Assembly: GCF_014873495.1 (NCBI RefSeq)
Contig: NZ_JADBGF010000001.1
Location: forward strand, 5,890,001-5,954,000
Direction of reading: 5' to 3'
DNA: 64,000 bases
Source of the DNA: Streptomyces stelliscabiei
GTDB lineage: Bacteria > Actinomycetota > Actinomycetes > Streptomycetales > Streptomycetaceae
Shown: positions 30,651 through 39,969 of the stretch, piece by piece
Layout: every line of letters begins with the position of its first letter
Numbering within the stretch: position 1 is the first letter of the stretch
Program-made: the position numbers and the translations under genes
The notes under the pieces: model-generated
The model's database searches: none
The model's input: only the letters and a program-made list of their open reading frames with translations
What the model was told of the DNA's origin: nothing

Positions 30651-31775
30651 ATGACTCGTATCGGTGGTGCCGAGATGGTCGACTGGAATCTCGCGGTGGC
30701 GACCGCGACCCGGCTCGTACGGCCGGGCCCCGAGGTGAGCCGCGACGAGGCCAGGGCCATCGTCGCCGAGCTCCGCCGGCACGCGAAGGCGTCGGAGGAA
30801 CACGTCCGCGCCTTCACGCGGATGCTGCCCGACACGGGCGACGACACCCCCGTCCTCGTGGTGGACCGGCCCGGCTGGGTCCGGGCCAACGTGGCCGGCT
30901 TCCGGGAGCTGCTGAAGCCGCTGCTGGAGAAGATGCAGGAACGTCGCGGCAACACCCCGGGCGGCGCCGTCCTCGGCGCGGTCGGCGGCAAGGTCACCGG
31001 CGTCGAACTGGGCATGCTCCTGTCGTTCCTGTCCTCCCGGGTCCTCGGTCAGTACGAGACCTTCGCCCCGGCGACCCGCGAACTCTCGGCGGGCGAGAAC
31101 GGCGGGGGCCGACTGCTCCTCGTCGCGCCCAACATCGTGCACGTGGAGCGCGAACTCGACGTCCAGCCCCACGACTTCCGCCTCTGGGTGTGTCTGCACG
31201 AGGAGACGCACCGGACCCAGTTCACGGCCGTCCCCTGGCTGCGGGACCACCTGGAGGGTGAAATCCAGTCGTTCCTGGGGGAGACGGAGGTCGATCCCAC
31301 GACCTTCCTGGAGCGCGTCCGGGAGGCCGCCCAGTCACTCGCGGGTGGCCGGCCCGAGGGAGAGGTGGGCGACGACGGTCACTCGATCGTGGAATTGGTG
31401 CAGACCCCCGCCCAGCGCGAGATCCTCGGCCGGCTGACCGCCGTCATGTCCCTCCTGGAGGGCCACGCCGACTACGTGATGGACGGGGTCGGTCCGGCCG
31501 TCGTGCCCTCGGTCGCCGAGATCCGGGAGAAGTTCCAGCAGCGACGGGCCAAGGGTGCCTCCCGCCTGGACCAGGCCCTGCGCAAGCTGCTGGGCCTGGA
31601 CGCCAAGCTCAGGCAGTACAGGGACGGTGAGCGGTTCGTACGGGCGGTCGTCGAACAGGTCGGCATGGACGGCTTCAACCGTGTCTGGACCTCACCGAAC
31701 ACCCTGCCGACCAAGGCGGAGATCGCCAAACCGGCGGACTGGGTCACACGGGTGCATCGCAAGGCGGAGTCGTGA
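30651..31775 (+). CDS. Zinc-dependent metalloprotease, DUF2342 (F420-associated family)
   Basis: About 374 residues from ATG 30651; TACGGT lies 7 nt upstream, so the message is probably leaderless. The zinc motif is CLHEETHRTQFTAVPWLRDH (HEXXH with downstream conserved residues), and VDWNLAVATATRLVRPGPEV is the conserved N-terminus. The family (DUF2342/TIGR03624) is restricted to actinobacteria and was linked to F420 biosynthesis only by co-occurrence; proteolysis is inferred from the motif. The position immediately upstream of tilS is conserved in actinobacteria as far as I recall. Confidence 0.93.
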   Translation: MTRIGGAEMVDWNLAVATATRLVRPGPEVSRDEARAIVAELRRHAKASEEHVRAFTRMLPDTGDDTPVLVVDRPGWVRANVAGFRELLKPLLEKMQERRGNTPGGAVLGAVGGKVTGVELGMLLSFLSSRVLGQYETFAPATRELSAGENGGGRLLLVAPNIVHVERELDVQPHDFRLWVCLHEETHRTQFTAVPWLRDHLEGEIQSFLGETEVDPTTFLERVREAAQSLAGGRPEGEVGDDGHSIVELVQTPAQREILGRLTAVMSLLEGHADYVMDGVGPAVVPSVAEIREKFQQRRAKGASRLDQALRKLLGLDAKLRQYRDGERFVRAVVEQVGMDGFNRVWTSPNTLPTKAEIAKPADWVTRVHRKAES

Positions 31776-31966
31776 GCCACGCGTGAGCGTGGTGAACGAA
31801 TCCGGCCTACGGCAGGCAAACGCACCTCCAATCACCCGTCCGAGGGACCGTGAGCGAGGGGTAGGCGTGCAATGCTCGGGGAACGGCCCGGTTCTGTCAC
31901 CATCTACACACTCTGAGTGACCGAACTCGGGCTCACCCCCCGACAATTTCATGAAGGGAACCGGAC

Positions 31967-33133
31967 ATGGGTCCCCACCCCGCGGTCGCGGCGATACGCC
32001 TGGCGGTACGCCGCGTACTCCACGACCTCCTCACCGAACACGACACGAACACCACCCTGCGCGCGCCCGCCCACGCGACCCCCGGCGCGCCGTCGGGCAC
32101 GGGCGCGCGACCGGCGCCCGCGCCGCCCACGGCCGTGACCCCCACGGCCGGGCCCATCGACGTCCGGCGCAGCGCGTCCGCGCGCCCGGGAGCGTCCCGC
32201 ACGGGGGCCGGCGGGGACGAGCGCCCGCTCGTGCTCGTGGCGTGCTCCGGCGGTGCCGACTCCATGGCCCTCGCCTCCGCCCTCGCCTTCGAGGCGCCCA
32301 AGCTCGGCGTCCGCGCCGGCGGCGTCACCGTCGACCACGGTCTGCAGCCCGGTTCCGACCTGCGCGCCGAGGAAGTCGCCCTGCGCCTGCGCGAACTGGG
32401 CCTGGACCCGGTCGAGTCGGTGGCCGTGACCGTCGGCCGCGACGGCGGCCCCGAGGCCGCCGCCCGGGACGCCCGCTACGGAGCCCTCGACGCCGCGCTG
32501 GAACGCCACGGCGGCACCGCCGTCCTGCTCGGCCACACCCGCGACGACCAGGCCGAAACCGTCCTGCTCGGTCTCGCCCGCGGCTCCGGCATCCGCTCCC
32601 TGTCCGGTATGGCCGCGGTCTCGGGGGCCGACGGCCGTTATCGCCGCCCCTTCCTCCAGCTCGACCGGCAGACCGCCCGCAAGGCCTGCATGGTCCAGTC
32701 GCTGCCCGTCTGGGACGACCCGCACAACGCCGATCCCGCCTACACCCGGTCCAGGCTCCGCCACGAGGGCCTGCCCGCCCTGGAGAAGGCGCTCGGCAAG
32801 GGCGTCGTCGAGGCCCTCGCCCGTACGGCCCAGCTCTCCCGGGACGACGCCGACGCCCTCGACACCTGGGCCCGCCAGGCCGAGGCGTCCGTCCGCGACG
32901 CCGCCGGTCTGCTGGAGTGCGCGAAGCTCTACGCGCTGCCGCCCGCCGTGCGCCGCCGGATCCTGCGCCGGGTCGCCATCGAGGCCGGTGCCCCGGCCGG
33001 TTCCCTCTTCGCCCGGCACATCGAGGAGGTCGACCGGCTCATCACCGGCTGGCGCGGTCAGGGGGCCATCAATCTCCCCGGCCGGGTCGTGGCCCAGCGC
33101 CAGGGTGGCAGACTGGTGATTCGGCAAGGCTGA
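31967..33133 (+). CDS. tilS: tRNA(Ile)-lysidine synthase
   Basis: About 388 residues. The PP-loop is CSGGADSM at residues ~93-100, followed by VTVDHGLQPGSDLRAEEV and LLGHTRDDQAETVLLGLARG, the diagnostic motifs of TilS. It converts cytidine 34 of the tRNA(Ile)(CAU) anticodon to lysidine using ATP and lysine, so that the codon AUA is read. Between an N-terminal helix (AIRLAVRRVLHDLL) and the PP-loop lies an approximately 60-residue Pro/Ala/Arg/Thr-rich insertion. The hpt and ftsH genes follow on the same strand, as in most bacteria. Confidence 0.95.
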   Translation: MGPHPAVAAIRLAVRRVLHDLLTEHDTNTTLRAPAHATPGAPSGTGARPAPAPPTAVTPTAGPIDVRRSASARPGASRTGAGGDERPLVLVACSGGADSMALASALAFEAPKLGVRAGGVTVDHGLQPGSDLRAEEVALRLRELGLDPVESVAVTVGRDGGPEAAARDARYGALDAALERHGGTAVLLGHTRDDQAETVLLGLARGSGIRSLSGMAAVSGADGRYRRPFLQLDRQTARKACMVQSLPVWDDPHNADPAYTRSRLRHEGLPALEKALGKGVVEALARTAQLSRDDADALDTWARQAEASVRDAAGLLECAKLYALPPAVRRRILRRVAIEAGAPAGSLFARHIEEVDRLITGWRGQGAINLPGRVVAQRQGGRLVIRQG

Positions 33134-33229
33134 AATCCGGACGCCGAAGGGGCCCCTCACACGGGCCCCGGACCCCCCGCACGGGGTGCGGGTGTCCGGG
33201 AGCGGCCCTGGGACGACCGACCGAAAGTG

Positions 33230-33790
33230 ATGCGGGTGGACGCGAAAGACATGGGTGCCGACCTCAAAGAGGTGCTCATCACCAAGGAAGAGATCGACGC
33301 GAAGCTCGTCGAGCTGGCCGCGAAGATCGACGCGGAGTACGCGGGCAAGGACCTGCTGATCGTCGGAGTCCTCAAGGGCGCGGTCATGGTCATGGCGGAC
33401 CTCGCGCGGGCGCTGTCCACCCCGGTCACCATGGACTGGATGGCCGTGTCCTCCTACGGCGCGGGCACCCAGTCCTCGGGTGTGGTGCGGATCCTCAAGG
33501 ACCTCGACACCGACATCAAGGGCAAGCACGTCCTGATCGTCGAGGACATCATCGACTCGGGCCTGACCCTGTCGTGGCTGATCTCCAACCTCGGCTCCCG
33601 CGAGCCCGAGTCCCTGAAGATCTGCACCCTGCTGCGCAAGCCCGACGCCGCCAAGGTCGCCATCGACGTGGAGTGGGTCGGCTTCGACATCCCCAACGAG
33701 TTCGTCGTGGGCTACGGCCTCGACTTCGCCGAGAAGTACCGCAACCTCCCGTTCGTCGGTACGCTCGCGCCCCACGTCTACGGCGGCTGA
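33230..33790 (+). CDS. hpt: Hypoxanthine phosphoribosyltransferase
   Basis: About 186 residues from ATG 33230 (GTG 33227 just before). PRPP-binding loop VLIVEDIIDSGLTL and the purine-side motifs DLLIVGVLKGAVMVMADL and DWMAVSSYG identify it. It salvages hypoxanthine (and often guanine) with PRPP to IMP/GMP in the cytoplasm. It is flanked by tilS upstream (about 100 bp) and ftsH downstream, the widely conserved tilS-hpt-ftsH order. Confidence 0.97.
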   Translation: MRVDAKDMGADLKEVLITKEEIDAKLVELAAKIDAEYAGKDLLIVGVLKGAVMVMADLARALSTPVTMDWMAVSSYGAGTQSSGVVRILKDLDTDIKGKHVLIVEDIIDSGLTLSWLISNLGSREPESLKICTLLRKPDAAKVAIDVEWVGFDIPNEFVVGYGLDFAEKYRNLPFVGTLAPHVYGG

Positions 33791-33968
33791 ACAACCCTCG
33801 TAAGACGCTCGGGAACCCCAGCGGGTTTCGCGCCGTTGGAGCATGCGAGGACGGGATCGCCGACAGTCCCCTGCGGCTTCGGGTGACAATGCTGGGGTAC
33901 CGTCCGAAGAACAGTCTTTTATCAAACTCACTATGGCAGGAGGGACGGGGCGGCACCGCTCCGTATGG

Positions 33969-35984
33969 ATGGACGTGAAGCGATACTTCCGTGGGCCAGT
34001 CATGTGGATCGTGCTGGCCGTCCTTGCCGTGGTCGTGTTGATGCAGGTCGTCGGCTCGTCCGGCGGCTACAAGACGGTGGACACCGGCCAGGTGGTCCAG
34101 GCGATCAATGACAACAAGGTCAAAGAAGCCAAACTGACCACCGGCGAAGAGCAGCTCCTGAAGGTGCAGCTCAAGGACGGCCAGAAGATCGAGGACAGCT
34201 CGAAGATCCAGGCGAGCTACATCGGCGACCAGGGCGTCACCCTCGCCAACACCCTGCAGGACAAGTTCCAGAACAAGCAGATCCCCGACGGCTACACGGT
34301 CTCCCCGACCAAGCAGAACGCTTTCGTCGGCATCCTGCTGTCCCTGCTCCCCTTCGTCCTGATCGTGGTCGTCTTCCTGTTCCTGATGAACCAGATGCAG
34401 GGCGGCGGCTCCCGGGTCATGAACTTCGGGAAGTCCAAGGCCAAGCTCATCACCAAGGACACCCCGAAGACGACCTTCTCGGACGTCGCGGGCGCGGACG
34501 AGGCCGTCGAGGAACTCCACGAGATCAAGGAGTTCCTCCAGGAGCCGGCCAAGTTCCAGGCCGTCGGCGCCAAGATCCCCAAGGGTGTGCTGCTCTACGG
34601 CCCGCCCGGTACGGGCAAGACGCTGCTGGCGCGCGCCGTCGCGGGCGAGGCGGGCGTCCCCTTCTACTCGATCTCCGGTTCCGACTTCGTCGAGATGTTC
34701 GTCGGTGTCGGTGCCTCCCGGGTCCGTGACCTCTTCGAGCAGGCCAAGGCGAACGCCCCGGCGATCGTCTTCGTCGACGAGATCGACGCGGTCGGCCGCC
34801 ACCGCGGCGCCGGCCTCGGCGGTGGTCACGACGAGCGCGAGCAGACGCTGAACCAGCTGCTCGTCGAGATGGACGGCTTCGACGTCAAGGGCGGTGTGAT
34901 CCTCATCGCCGCGACGAACCGCCCGGACATCCTCGACCCGGCGCTGCTGCGCCCGGGCCGCTTCGACCGCCAGATCGCCGTCGACCGCCCGGACATGCAG
35001 GGCCGTCTGGAGATCCTCAAGGTCCACCAGAAGGGCAAGCCGGTCGCGCCCGACGTCGACCTCGGCGCCGTCGCCCGCCGCACCCCCGGCATGACGGGTG
35101 CCGATCTCTCCAACGTCCTGAACGAGGCCGCGCTCCTGACGGCCCGCAGCGACAAGAAGCTGATCGACAACCACATGCTGGACGAGGCGATCGACCGTGT
35201 GATCGCGGGCCCGCAGAAGCGGACCCGGATCATGTCGGACAAGGAGAAGAAGATCACCGCGTACCACGAGGGCGGTCACGCCCTGGTCGCGGCGGCCTCA
35301 CCGAACTCCGACCCCGTCCACAAGATCACCATCCTGTCCCGGGGCCGCGCCCTCGGCTACACGATGGTCCTGCCGGACGAGGACAAGTACTCGACCACCC
35401 GTAACGAGATGCTCGACCAGCTCGGCTACATGATGGGTGGCCGCGCCGCCGAGGAACTGGTCTTCCACGACCCGACCACCGGCGCCTCGAACGACATCGA
35501 GAAGGCCACCAGCCTGGCCCGCGCGATGGTCACCCAGTACGGCATGACCGAGCGTCTCGGTGCCATCAAGTTCGGCGGCGACAACAGCGAGCCGTTCCTC
35601 GGACGTGAGATGGCTCACCAGCGCGACTACTCGGAAGAGGTCGCCGCGCTTGTGGACGAAGAGGTCAAGAAGCTCATCGAGAACGCGCACAACGAGGCCT
35701 GGGAGATCCTGGTCGAGAACCGCGACGTCCTCGACAACCTGGTGCTGCAGCTGCTGGAGAAGGAGACGCTGGGCAAGGAGCAGATCGCCGAGATCTTCGC
35801 CCCCATCGTCAAGCGTCCGCCCCGGCCCGCCTGGACCGGCTCCTCCCGCCGCACCCCCTCCACCCGTCCGCCGGTCCTCTCCCCCCGGGAGCTGGCACTG
35901 ACGAACGGCGCGAACGGCGCGACACCGGCGATCACCACCAAGGCGCCCGTCGACGCGACTCCGGAGGAGAACGCGGAGAGCTGA
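33969..35984 (+). CDS. ftsH: ATP-dependent zinc metalloprotease FtsH
   Basis: About 671 residues from ATG 33969, which begins MDVKRYFRGPVMWIVLAVLA; the frame opens 42 codons earlier, but those residues are not FtsH-like. Two membrane helices (residues ~8-28 and ~117-137) flank a small periplasmic-side domain. AAA+ module: Walker A GPPGTGKT at ~212-219, Walker B IVFVDEIDAVGR, SRH region RPGRFDRQIAVDRPD. Zinc protease HEGGH at ~433-437. It degrades membrane proteins and regulators. The C-terminal tail is Pro/Ala/Thr-rich. A strong terminator at 36062-36097 separates it from folE. Confidence 0.97.
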   Translation: MDVKRYFRGPVMWIVLAVLAVVVLMQVVGSSGGYKTVDTGQVVQAINDNKVKEAKLTTGEEQLLKVQLKDGQKIEDSSKIQASYIGDQGVTLANTLQDKFQNKQIPDGYTVSPTKQNAFVGILLSLLPFVLIVVVFLFLMNQMQGGGSRVMNFGKSKAKLITKDTPKTTFSDVAGADEAVEELHEIKEFLQEPAKFQAVGAKIPKGVLLYGPPGTGKTLLARAVAGEAGVPFYSISGSDFVEMFVGVGASRVRDLFEQAKANAPAIVFVDEIDAVGRHRGAGLGGGHDEREQTLNQLLVEMDGFDVKGGVILIAATNRPDILDPALLRPGRFDRQIAVDRPDMQGRLEILKVHQKGKPVAPDVDLGAVARRTPGMTGADLSNVLNEAALLTARSDKKLIDNHMLDEAIDRVIAGPQKRTRIMSDKEKKITAYHEGGHALVAAASPNSDPVHKITILSRGRALGYTMVLPDEDKYSTTRNEMLDQLGYMMGGRAAEELVFHDPTTGASNDIEKATSLARAMVTQYGMTERLGAIKFGGDNSEPFLGREMAHQRDYSEEVAALVDEEVKKLIENAHNEAWEILVENRDVLDNLVLQLLEKETLGKEQIAEIFAPIVKRPPRPAWTGSSRRTPSTRPPVLSPRELALTNGANGATPAITTKAPVDATPEENAES

Positions 35985-36061
35985 CGCCCCACCGGCGAGA
36001 ACCGGCCACCGCCGGGAGCCCGACTCCCGGCCCCGGCCGCCTCGTCAGGCCCGGAATGGAT

Positions 36062-36097
36062 GCCGTGCCCCCCAGGTTCTAGCCTGGGGGGCACGGC
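36062..36097 (+). terminator. Intrinsic terminator after ftsH
   Basis: Perfect 15-bp stem GCCGTGCCCCCCAGG / CCTGGGGGGCACGGC, 6-nt loop, followed by CTTTT: a classical U-tract terminator, uncommon in this genome. Confidence 0.95.
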
Positions 36098-36176
36098 CTT
36101 TTCGTATGACCGGAACATGGCCGAAAAATGAGACGCGTGGCCGTGCGCGTCGTCAGGCTCAGGAGCGAGGCACGAC

Positions 36177-36782
36177 ATGACCGACCCCGTGACGCTGGAC
36201 GGTGGGGGCGCCATCGGCGAGTTCGACGAGAAGCGCGCCGAGAACGCCGTACGGGAGCTGCTGATCGCGGTCGGCGAGGATCCCGACCGGGAAGGGCTCA
36301 GGGAGACCCCGGCGCGGGTGGCGCGGGCGTACCGGGAGATATTCGCGGGGCTGTGGCAGCAGCCGGAGGGCGTGCTGACCACGACCTTCGACCTCGGTCA
36401 CGACGAGATGGTCCTGGTGAAGGACATCGAGGTCTACAGCACCTGTGAACACCATCTGGTCCCGTTCCGCGGTGTCGCGCACGTCGGGTACATCCCGTCC
36501 ACCAGCGGAAAGATCACCGGCCTGTCGAAGCTGGCGCGGCTGGTGGACGTCTACGCCCGGCGGCCCCAGGTGCAGGAGCGGATGACGACGCAGATCGCCG
36601 ACTCGCTGATGGAGATCCTGGAGCCGCGCGGGGTCATCGTGGTCGTGGAGTGCGAGCACATGTGCATGTCGATGCGAGGCATCCGCAAGCCCGGAGCGAA
36701 GACCATCACGTCGGCCGTGCGCGGCCAGCTGCGGGACGCGGCCACCCGCAACGAGGCGATGAGCCTCATCATGGCCCGCTGA
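36177..36782 (+). CDS. folE: GTP cyclohydrolase I
   Basis: About 201 residues from ATG 36177 with GGAGCGAGG nearby. Zinc ligands in VYSTCEHHLVPF and VVECEHMCMSMRG; phosphate-binding segments GLSKLARLVDVYARRPQVQE. It converts GTP to 7,8-dihydroneopterin triphosphate, the first step of folate synthesis. folB, folK and folP lie within 3 kb on the opposite strand, so the pathway genes are clustered but not in a single operon. The convergent DUF3180 gene ends only 24 bp away. Confidence 0.97.
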   Translation: MTDPVTLDGGGAIGEFDEKRAENAVRELLIAVGEDPDREGLRETPARVARAYREIFAGLWQQPEGVLTTTFDLGHDEMVLVKDIEVYSTCEHHLVPFRGVAHVGYIPSTSGKITGLSKLARLVDVYARRPQVQERMTTQIADSLMEILEPRGVIVVVECEHMCMSMRGIRKPGAKTITSAVRGQLRDAATRNEAMSLIMAR

Positions 36783-36806
36783 GCCCCCGCGCGTTCGGGC
36801 GGGCCG

Positions 36807-37292
36807 CTACGTGGCGCGGGCCGCGCCGCCGCCCGTGTCGTCGTCCTCCGGGAGCTTGCAGACGCGCTCCAGGAAGAAGGCGGCCACTATGACGGCGATG
36901 CCCGCGAGGACGGAGAACCCGGCGTAGATGGCCTGGTCGCGGCGGGCCGGGACCTCCAGGTACTCCAGGAGGAAGATCCCGACGCCGCCGTACATCCCGG
37001 CGACGAGGGCGGCGACGAGGGCGCTGGCCTGGCCGAAGACGACCGCGCGGGCGGCCATCAGGGGCTCCACGCCCTTGGCGCCCGGCCGGCGCTCCCGCTG
37101 GGCCTTGAGCCGGTTGCGCAGGGACACCGCGGTGGCCGTCAGGACGGTGGCGATGAGGGCGAGCACGATGGGCGCGGCCAGCGGGACGCTCGGCAGGGTG
37201 TCCACCGAGTTCCACAGCCGGGCCCCGGCCCAGGACAGCACCCCCGCGACGACGAACACCGCGGCCAGCGTCCTGATGCGCAGCTCTTTCAC
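36807..37292 (-). CDS. DUF3180 membrane protein
   Basis: About 161 residues from GTG 37292. Four membrane helices (TLAAVFVVAGVLSWAGARLW, APIVLALIATVLTATAVSLR, VFGQASALVAALVAGMYGG, AGFSVLAGIAVIVAAFFLE) with a basic loop RNRLKAQRERRPGAKGVEPL between helices two and three. This is the DUF3180 pattern, an actinobacterial family found next to folK (mycobacterial Rv3605c position). Function unknown; conservation with folate genes suggests, but does not show, a link. Last gene of the minus-strand run starting at folP. Confidence 0.9.
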   Translation of the reverse strand: MKELRIRTLAAVFVVAGVLSWAGARLWNSVDTLPSVPLAAPIVLALIATVLTATAVSLRNRLKAQRERRPGAKGVEPLMAARAVVFGQASALVAALVAGMYGGVGIFLLEYLEVPARRDQAIYAGFSVLAGIAVIVAAFFLERVCKLPEDDDTGGGAARAT

Positions 37293-37413
37293 GATGCCCC
37301 TTCGACGAGCCCGGTGGTCCACGGAGAGCCGGGGTCCACGGGCGGCGGGTGGTCGGCCCGGCCGGTGGTCCCGACGGTGTCGGGGATGATCCCGACCCGG
37401 TAGACCTTAACGA

Positions 37414-38025
37414 CTACGCGGGCAGGTGGAGTTCCAGGTCGGCGCGGGGCGTCACGCCCTCGCGGGTGACATCGTCCAGGAGCAGGGCGACCGGGCCGCG
37501 GCCGACGAGCCGGGCCTCCGGGTCGACGTCGTGCCAGGGGGCGAGGACGAAGGCCCGTTCGTGCGCGCGCGGATGCGGCAGGGTGAGCAGCGGATCGTCG
37601 GAGACGACGTCCGCGTACGCCACGATGTCGACGTCCAGCGTGCGCGGGCCCCAGCGCTCGTCCCGCACCCGGTGGAAGGCCTCCTCGACGGCCTGGGCGC
37701 GCTCCAGCAGCGAGGAGGGCGGCAGGGTGGTCTTCAGGACGACGACCGCGTTGAAGTACGAGGGCTGGCTGCCGGGCTCCACCCCCCAGGGCTCGGTCTC
37801 GTACACCGGCGACACGGCCTTGACGCGTACGCCCGGTGTGTCCTCCAGCGCGTCGATCGCGCCCTGGATGTTCTCCAGCCGGTTGCCCAGGTTCGAACCG
37901 AGGGAGAGCACCGCCCGGCGGGGGTTGTGCAGGGTCGTGTCGGCCTCGTCCACCTTCTGTACGACGGAGGCGGGCACCGGCTGTACGGTCGGGTCGCTGT
38001 GACCCGCGGCGAAGAACGCGGTCAT
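37414..38025 (-). CDS. folK: 2-amino-4-hydroxy-6-hydroxymethyldihydropteridine diphosphokinase
   Basis: About 203 residues from ATG 38025, overlapping the folB stop by 4 nt. HPPK signatures: AVLSLGSNLGNRLENIQGAI, SPVYETEPWGVEPGSQPSYF, and RWGPRTLDVDIVAYADVV with the Mg-binding Asp pair. It transfers pyrophosphate from ATP to hydroxymethyl-dihydropterin, feeding FolP. The N-terminal ~40 residues before the HPPK domain are an extension containing TTLHNPRRA. Confidence 0.96.
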   Translation of the reverse strand: MTAFFAAGHSDPTVQPVPASVVQKVDEADTTLHNPRRAVLSLGSNLGNRLENIQGAIDALEDTPGVRVKAVSPVYETEPWGVEPGSQPSYFNAVVVLKTTLPPSSLLERAQAVEEAFHRVRDERWGPRTLDVDIVAYADVVSDDPLLTLPHPRAHERAFVLAPWHDVDPEARLVGRGPVALLLDDVTREGVTPRADLELHLPA

Positions 38026-38381
38026 ACTCGGCTCCGGGTGATGGTGACGGTCACGTCGTCGAAGGGGACGGTGATCGGCGCGTTCGGCTTGTGGACGGCG
38101 ACCTCGACCTCCTGGACCCCGTCGTGCGCGAGGCACGCCCGGGCGATCCGCTCGGCGAGCGTCTCGATGAGGTTCACCGGCTCGCCCTCCACGAGGGCGA
38201 CGACCTCCTCCGCCACGATCCCGTAGTGCACGGTCTTCGCCAGGTCGTCGTCGGCAGCGGCCGGCCGGGTGTCCAGGCCGAGCGTGAGGTCCACCACGAA
38301 GGTCTGGCCCTCCTCGCGCTCGTGCGGGAACACCCCGTGGTGTCCACGGGCCCTGAGGCCCCGCAACGCGACACGATCCAC
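38022..38381 (-). CDS. folB: Dihydroneopterin aldolase
   Basis: About 119 residues from GTG 38381, which has AGGAG eight nt upstream; the GTG at 38390 overlaps that ribosome site and is unlikely. FolB motifs: LRGLRARGHHGVFPHEREEG, VHYGIVAEEVVALVEGEPVN with the catalytic Tyr, LIETLAERIARACL with the Glu for pterin binding, and KPNAPI. It cleaves dihydroneopterin to hydroxymethyl-dihydropterin and glycolaldehyde. It is coupled to folK by an ATGA overlap. Confidence 0.96.
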   Translation of the reverse strand: MDRVALRGLRARGHHGVFPHEREEGQTFVVDLTLGLDTRPAAADDDLAKTVHYGIVAEEVVALVEGEPVNLIETLAERIARACLAHDGVQEVEVAVHKPNAPITVPFDDVTVTITRSRV

Positions 38382-38530
38382 GCGAATCACTCCTGCAGTC
38401 GTCGGGAACGGCCGATGTCACCCGTGTCATGTGTGTCATCCGTGCGCGCTCGGCACACCGGCCACCTTCGAATCTACCTGCGGGCCACGACAACCCTCAC
38501 GCACGCGGGCCCGGGTGGACGCCTACCCCG

Positions 38531-39034
38531 TCAGGACGGTGTGTCCTCGCTCTCGTCCTCATCGGATTCGGTCAGCACCGGGGAGCCGTGGTGCGACCAG
38601 AGCTTCCAGCCGTCGGACGTGCGGCGGAACACGTTCGTGGCCACCACCAGCTGTCCCACGAGCGGCCCCAGCTCGTCACTGCCGTCCGGCGCGGGCCCGC
38701 CGCTCAGGATGTTCTCGGTGCAGGTGACGAGCGCGGTGTCCCCGGTGACCGACACATGCACGTCGGTGAGGAAGAACTGGATGTACTCCGTGTTCGCCAT
38801 GATCAGGGCGTACGACCGCAGCACCTCGCCGCGGCCGGTCAGGACGGGCCAGCCGGGGTGCACGCAGGAGATCACGCCCGTCTCGGCGGGGTCGTGGTAC
38901 TCCTCGTCCACGCCCACGTCGGCGGGGGCCAGCCAGAGCGAGGAGAGCGTCTCGAAGTCGCCCTGTTCCATGGCCTCGTAGAAGGCCCGGTTGGCGAGTT
39001 CGACCTGTTCGACGTCGGTGTGGGGAGCGCTCAC
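38531..39034 (-). CDS. SnoaL/NTF2-like protein in folate operon
   Basis: About 167 residues from GTG 39034, overlapping the folP stop by 4 nt (GTGA), so translation is coupled. The cone-shaped NTF2 fold is recognisable from AFYEAMEQGDFETLSSLWL, GRGEVLRSYALIMANTEYIQ and WKLWSHHGSPVL. Such proteins bind small hydrophobic molecules or act as isomerases; none has a known folate role. The acidic tail (ESDEDESED) is intrinsic to the group. Its strict coupling with folP is worth noting. Confidence 0.88.
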   Translation of the reverse strand: MSAPHTDVEQVELANRAFYEAMEQGDFETLSSLWLAPADVGVDEEYHDPAETGVISCVHPGWPVLTGRGEVLRSYALIMANTEYIQFFLTDVHVSVTGDTALVTCTENILSGGPAPDGSDELGPLVGQLVVATNVFRRTSDGWKLWSHHGSPVLTESDEDESEDTPS

Positions 39035-39897
39035 CGCTCCCGGGCCCCTTCGATGGCGCGGGCCACGCGGACCGCGTCGGCGGTGGCGCGGACCTCGTGC
39101 ACCCGCACCGCCCAGGCACCCTGCTGGGCGGCCAGGGCCGACACGGCGGCGGTCGCGGCGTCCCGTTCGCGGGCGGGCGGCGGGGCGCCCTCCGGGCCCG
39201 CCAGGACCCGGCCGAGGAACCGTTTGCGGGACGCGGCGACCAGCAGGGGGTGGCCGAGGCCGAGCAGCCGGTCGAGGTGGGCGAGGAGGGTGAGGTCGTG
39301 CTCGGCGTCCTTGGAGAAGCCGAGGCCGGGGTCGACGACGACGCGGTCCGGCGCGACGCCGCCCTCCAGAACGGCCTCCACGCGCGCGTGCAGCTCCCGC
39401 GCCACCTCGGCGACGACGTCCTCGTAGACGCCCCTGACGTTGCCGCCTTCCAGGAAGCCCCGCCAGTGCATCACCACGAAGGGGGCGCCCGCGGCCGCCA
39501 CCACCGGGATCATCGCGGGGTCGGCGAGGCCGCCGCTGACGTCGTTGACGAGGGCGGCGCCGGCGGCGAGGGCCTGCTCGGCGACGCAGGCGCGCATGGT
39601 GTCCACGGACACGGTGACGCCCTCGGAGGCCAGCCCCCGCACGACGGGGATGACGCGCTTGAGTTCCTCGGCCTCGTCGACGCGGGCGGCACCGGGCCGG
39701 GTCGACTCACCGCCCACGTCCACCAGGTCCGCGCCCTCCGCGACCATGTCCAGGCCGTGCTTGACCGCCGCCGTGGTGTCGAACCAGCGGCCGCCGTCGG
39801 AGAACGAGTCGGGGGTGACGTTGACGACCCCCATGACCGCGCAACGGTCCCACACGGGCATTCCGGCCACCTGACCGCGCCCGTTCTGCTTGTTCAT
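39031..39897 (-). CDS. folP: Dihydropteroate synthase
   Basis: About 288 residues from ATG 39897; TAGGCT lies 6 nt upstream, so the operon probably begins with a leaderless mRNA. DHPS motifs: MGVVNVTPDSFSDGGRWFD, DVGGESTRPGA, VSVDTMRACVAEQAL, LVNDVSGG, and DPGLGFSKDAEHD near the phosphate site. It condenses p-aminobenzoate with hydroxymethyl-dihydropterin pyrophosphate and is the sulfonamide target. Order: folP, NTF2-like, folB, folK, DUF3180. Confidence 0.97.
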   Translation of the reverse strand: MNKQNGRGQVAGMPVWDRCAVMGVVNVTPDSFSDGGRWFDTTAAVKHGLDMVAEGADLVDVGGESTRPGAARVDEAEELKRVIPVVRGLASEGVTVSVDTMRACVAEQALAAGAALVNDVSGGLADPAMIPVVAAAGAPFVVMHWRGFLEGGNVRGVYEDVVAEVARELHARVEAVLEGGVAPDRVVVDPGLGFSKDAEHDLTLLAHLDRLLGLGHPLLVAASRKRFLGRVLAGPEGAPPPARERDAATAAVSALAAQQGAWAVRVHEVRATADAVRVARAIEGARER

Positions 39898-39969
39898 GCG
39901 TCAAGCCTAGGCCCACGGCGCCGGGGGCCCTGCCCCGAGCCGGGGCCCCGGCGCCAGGTGACCGAGGTC

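Noticed and set aside
26752..30654. A 1300-codon plus-strand open frame
   Set aside because: It is antisense to the ThrE and ppa genes and out of frame with dacB. High GC keeps non-coding frames open; composition (Arg/Pro/Gly/His) is that of a shadow.
33843..33968. N-terminal extension of FtsH
   Set aside because: The first 42 codons of the open frame lack FtsH similarity; family proteins start at MDVKRYFRGP.
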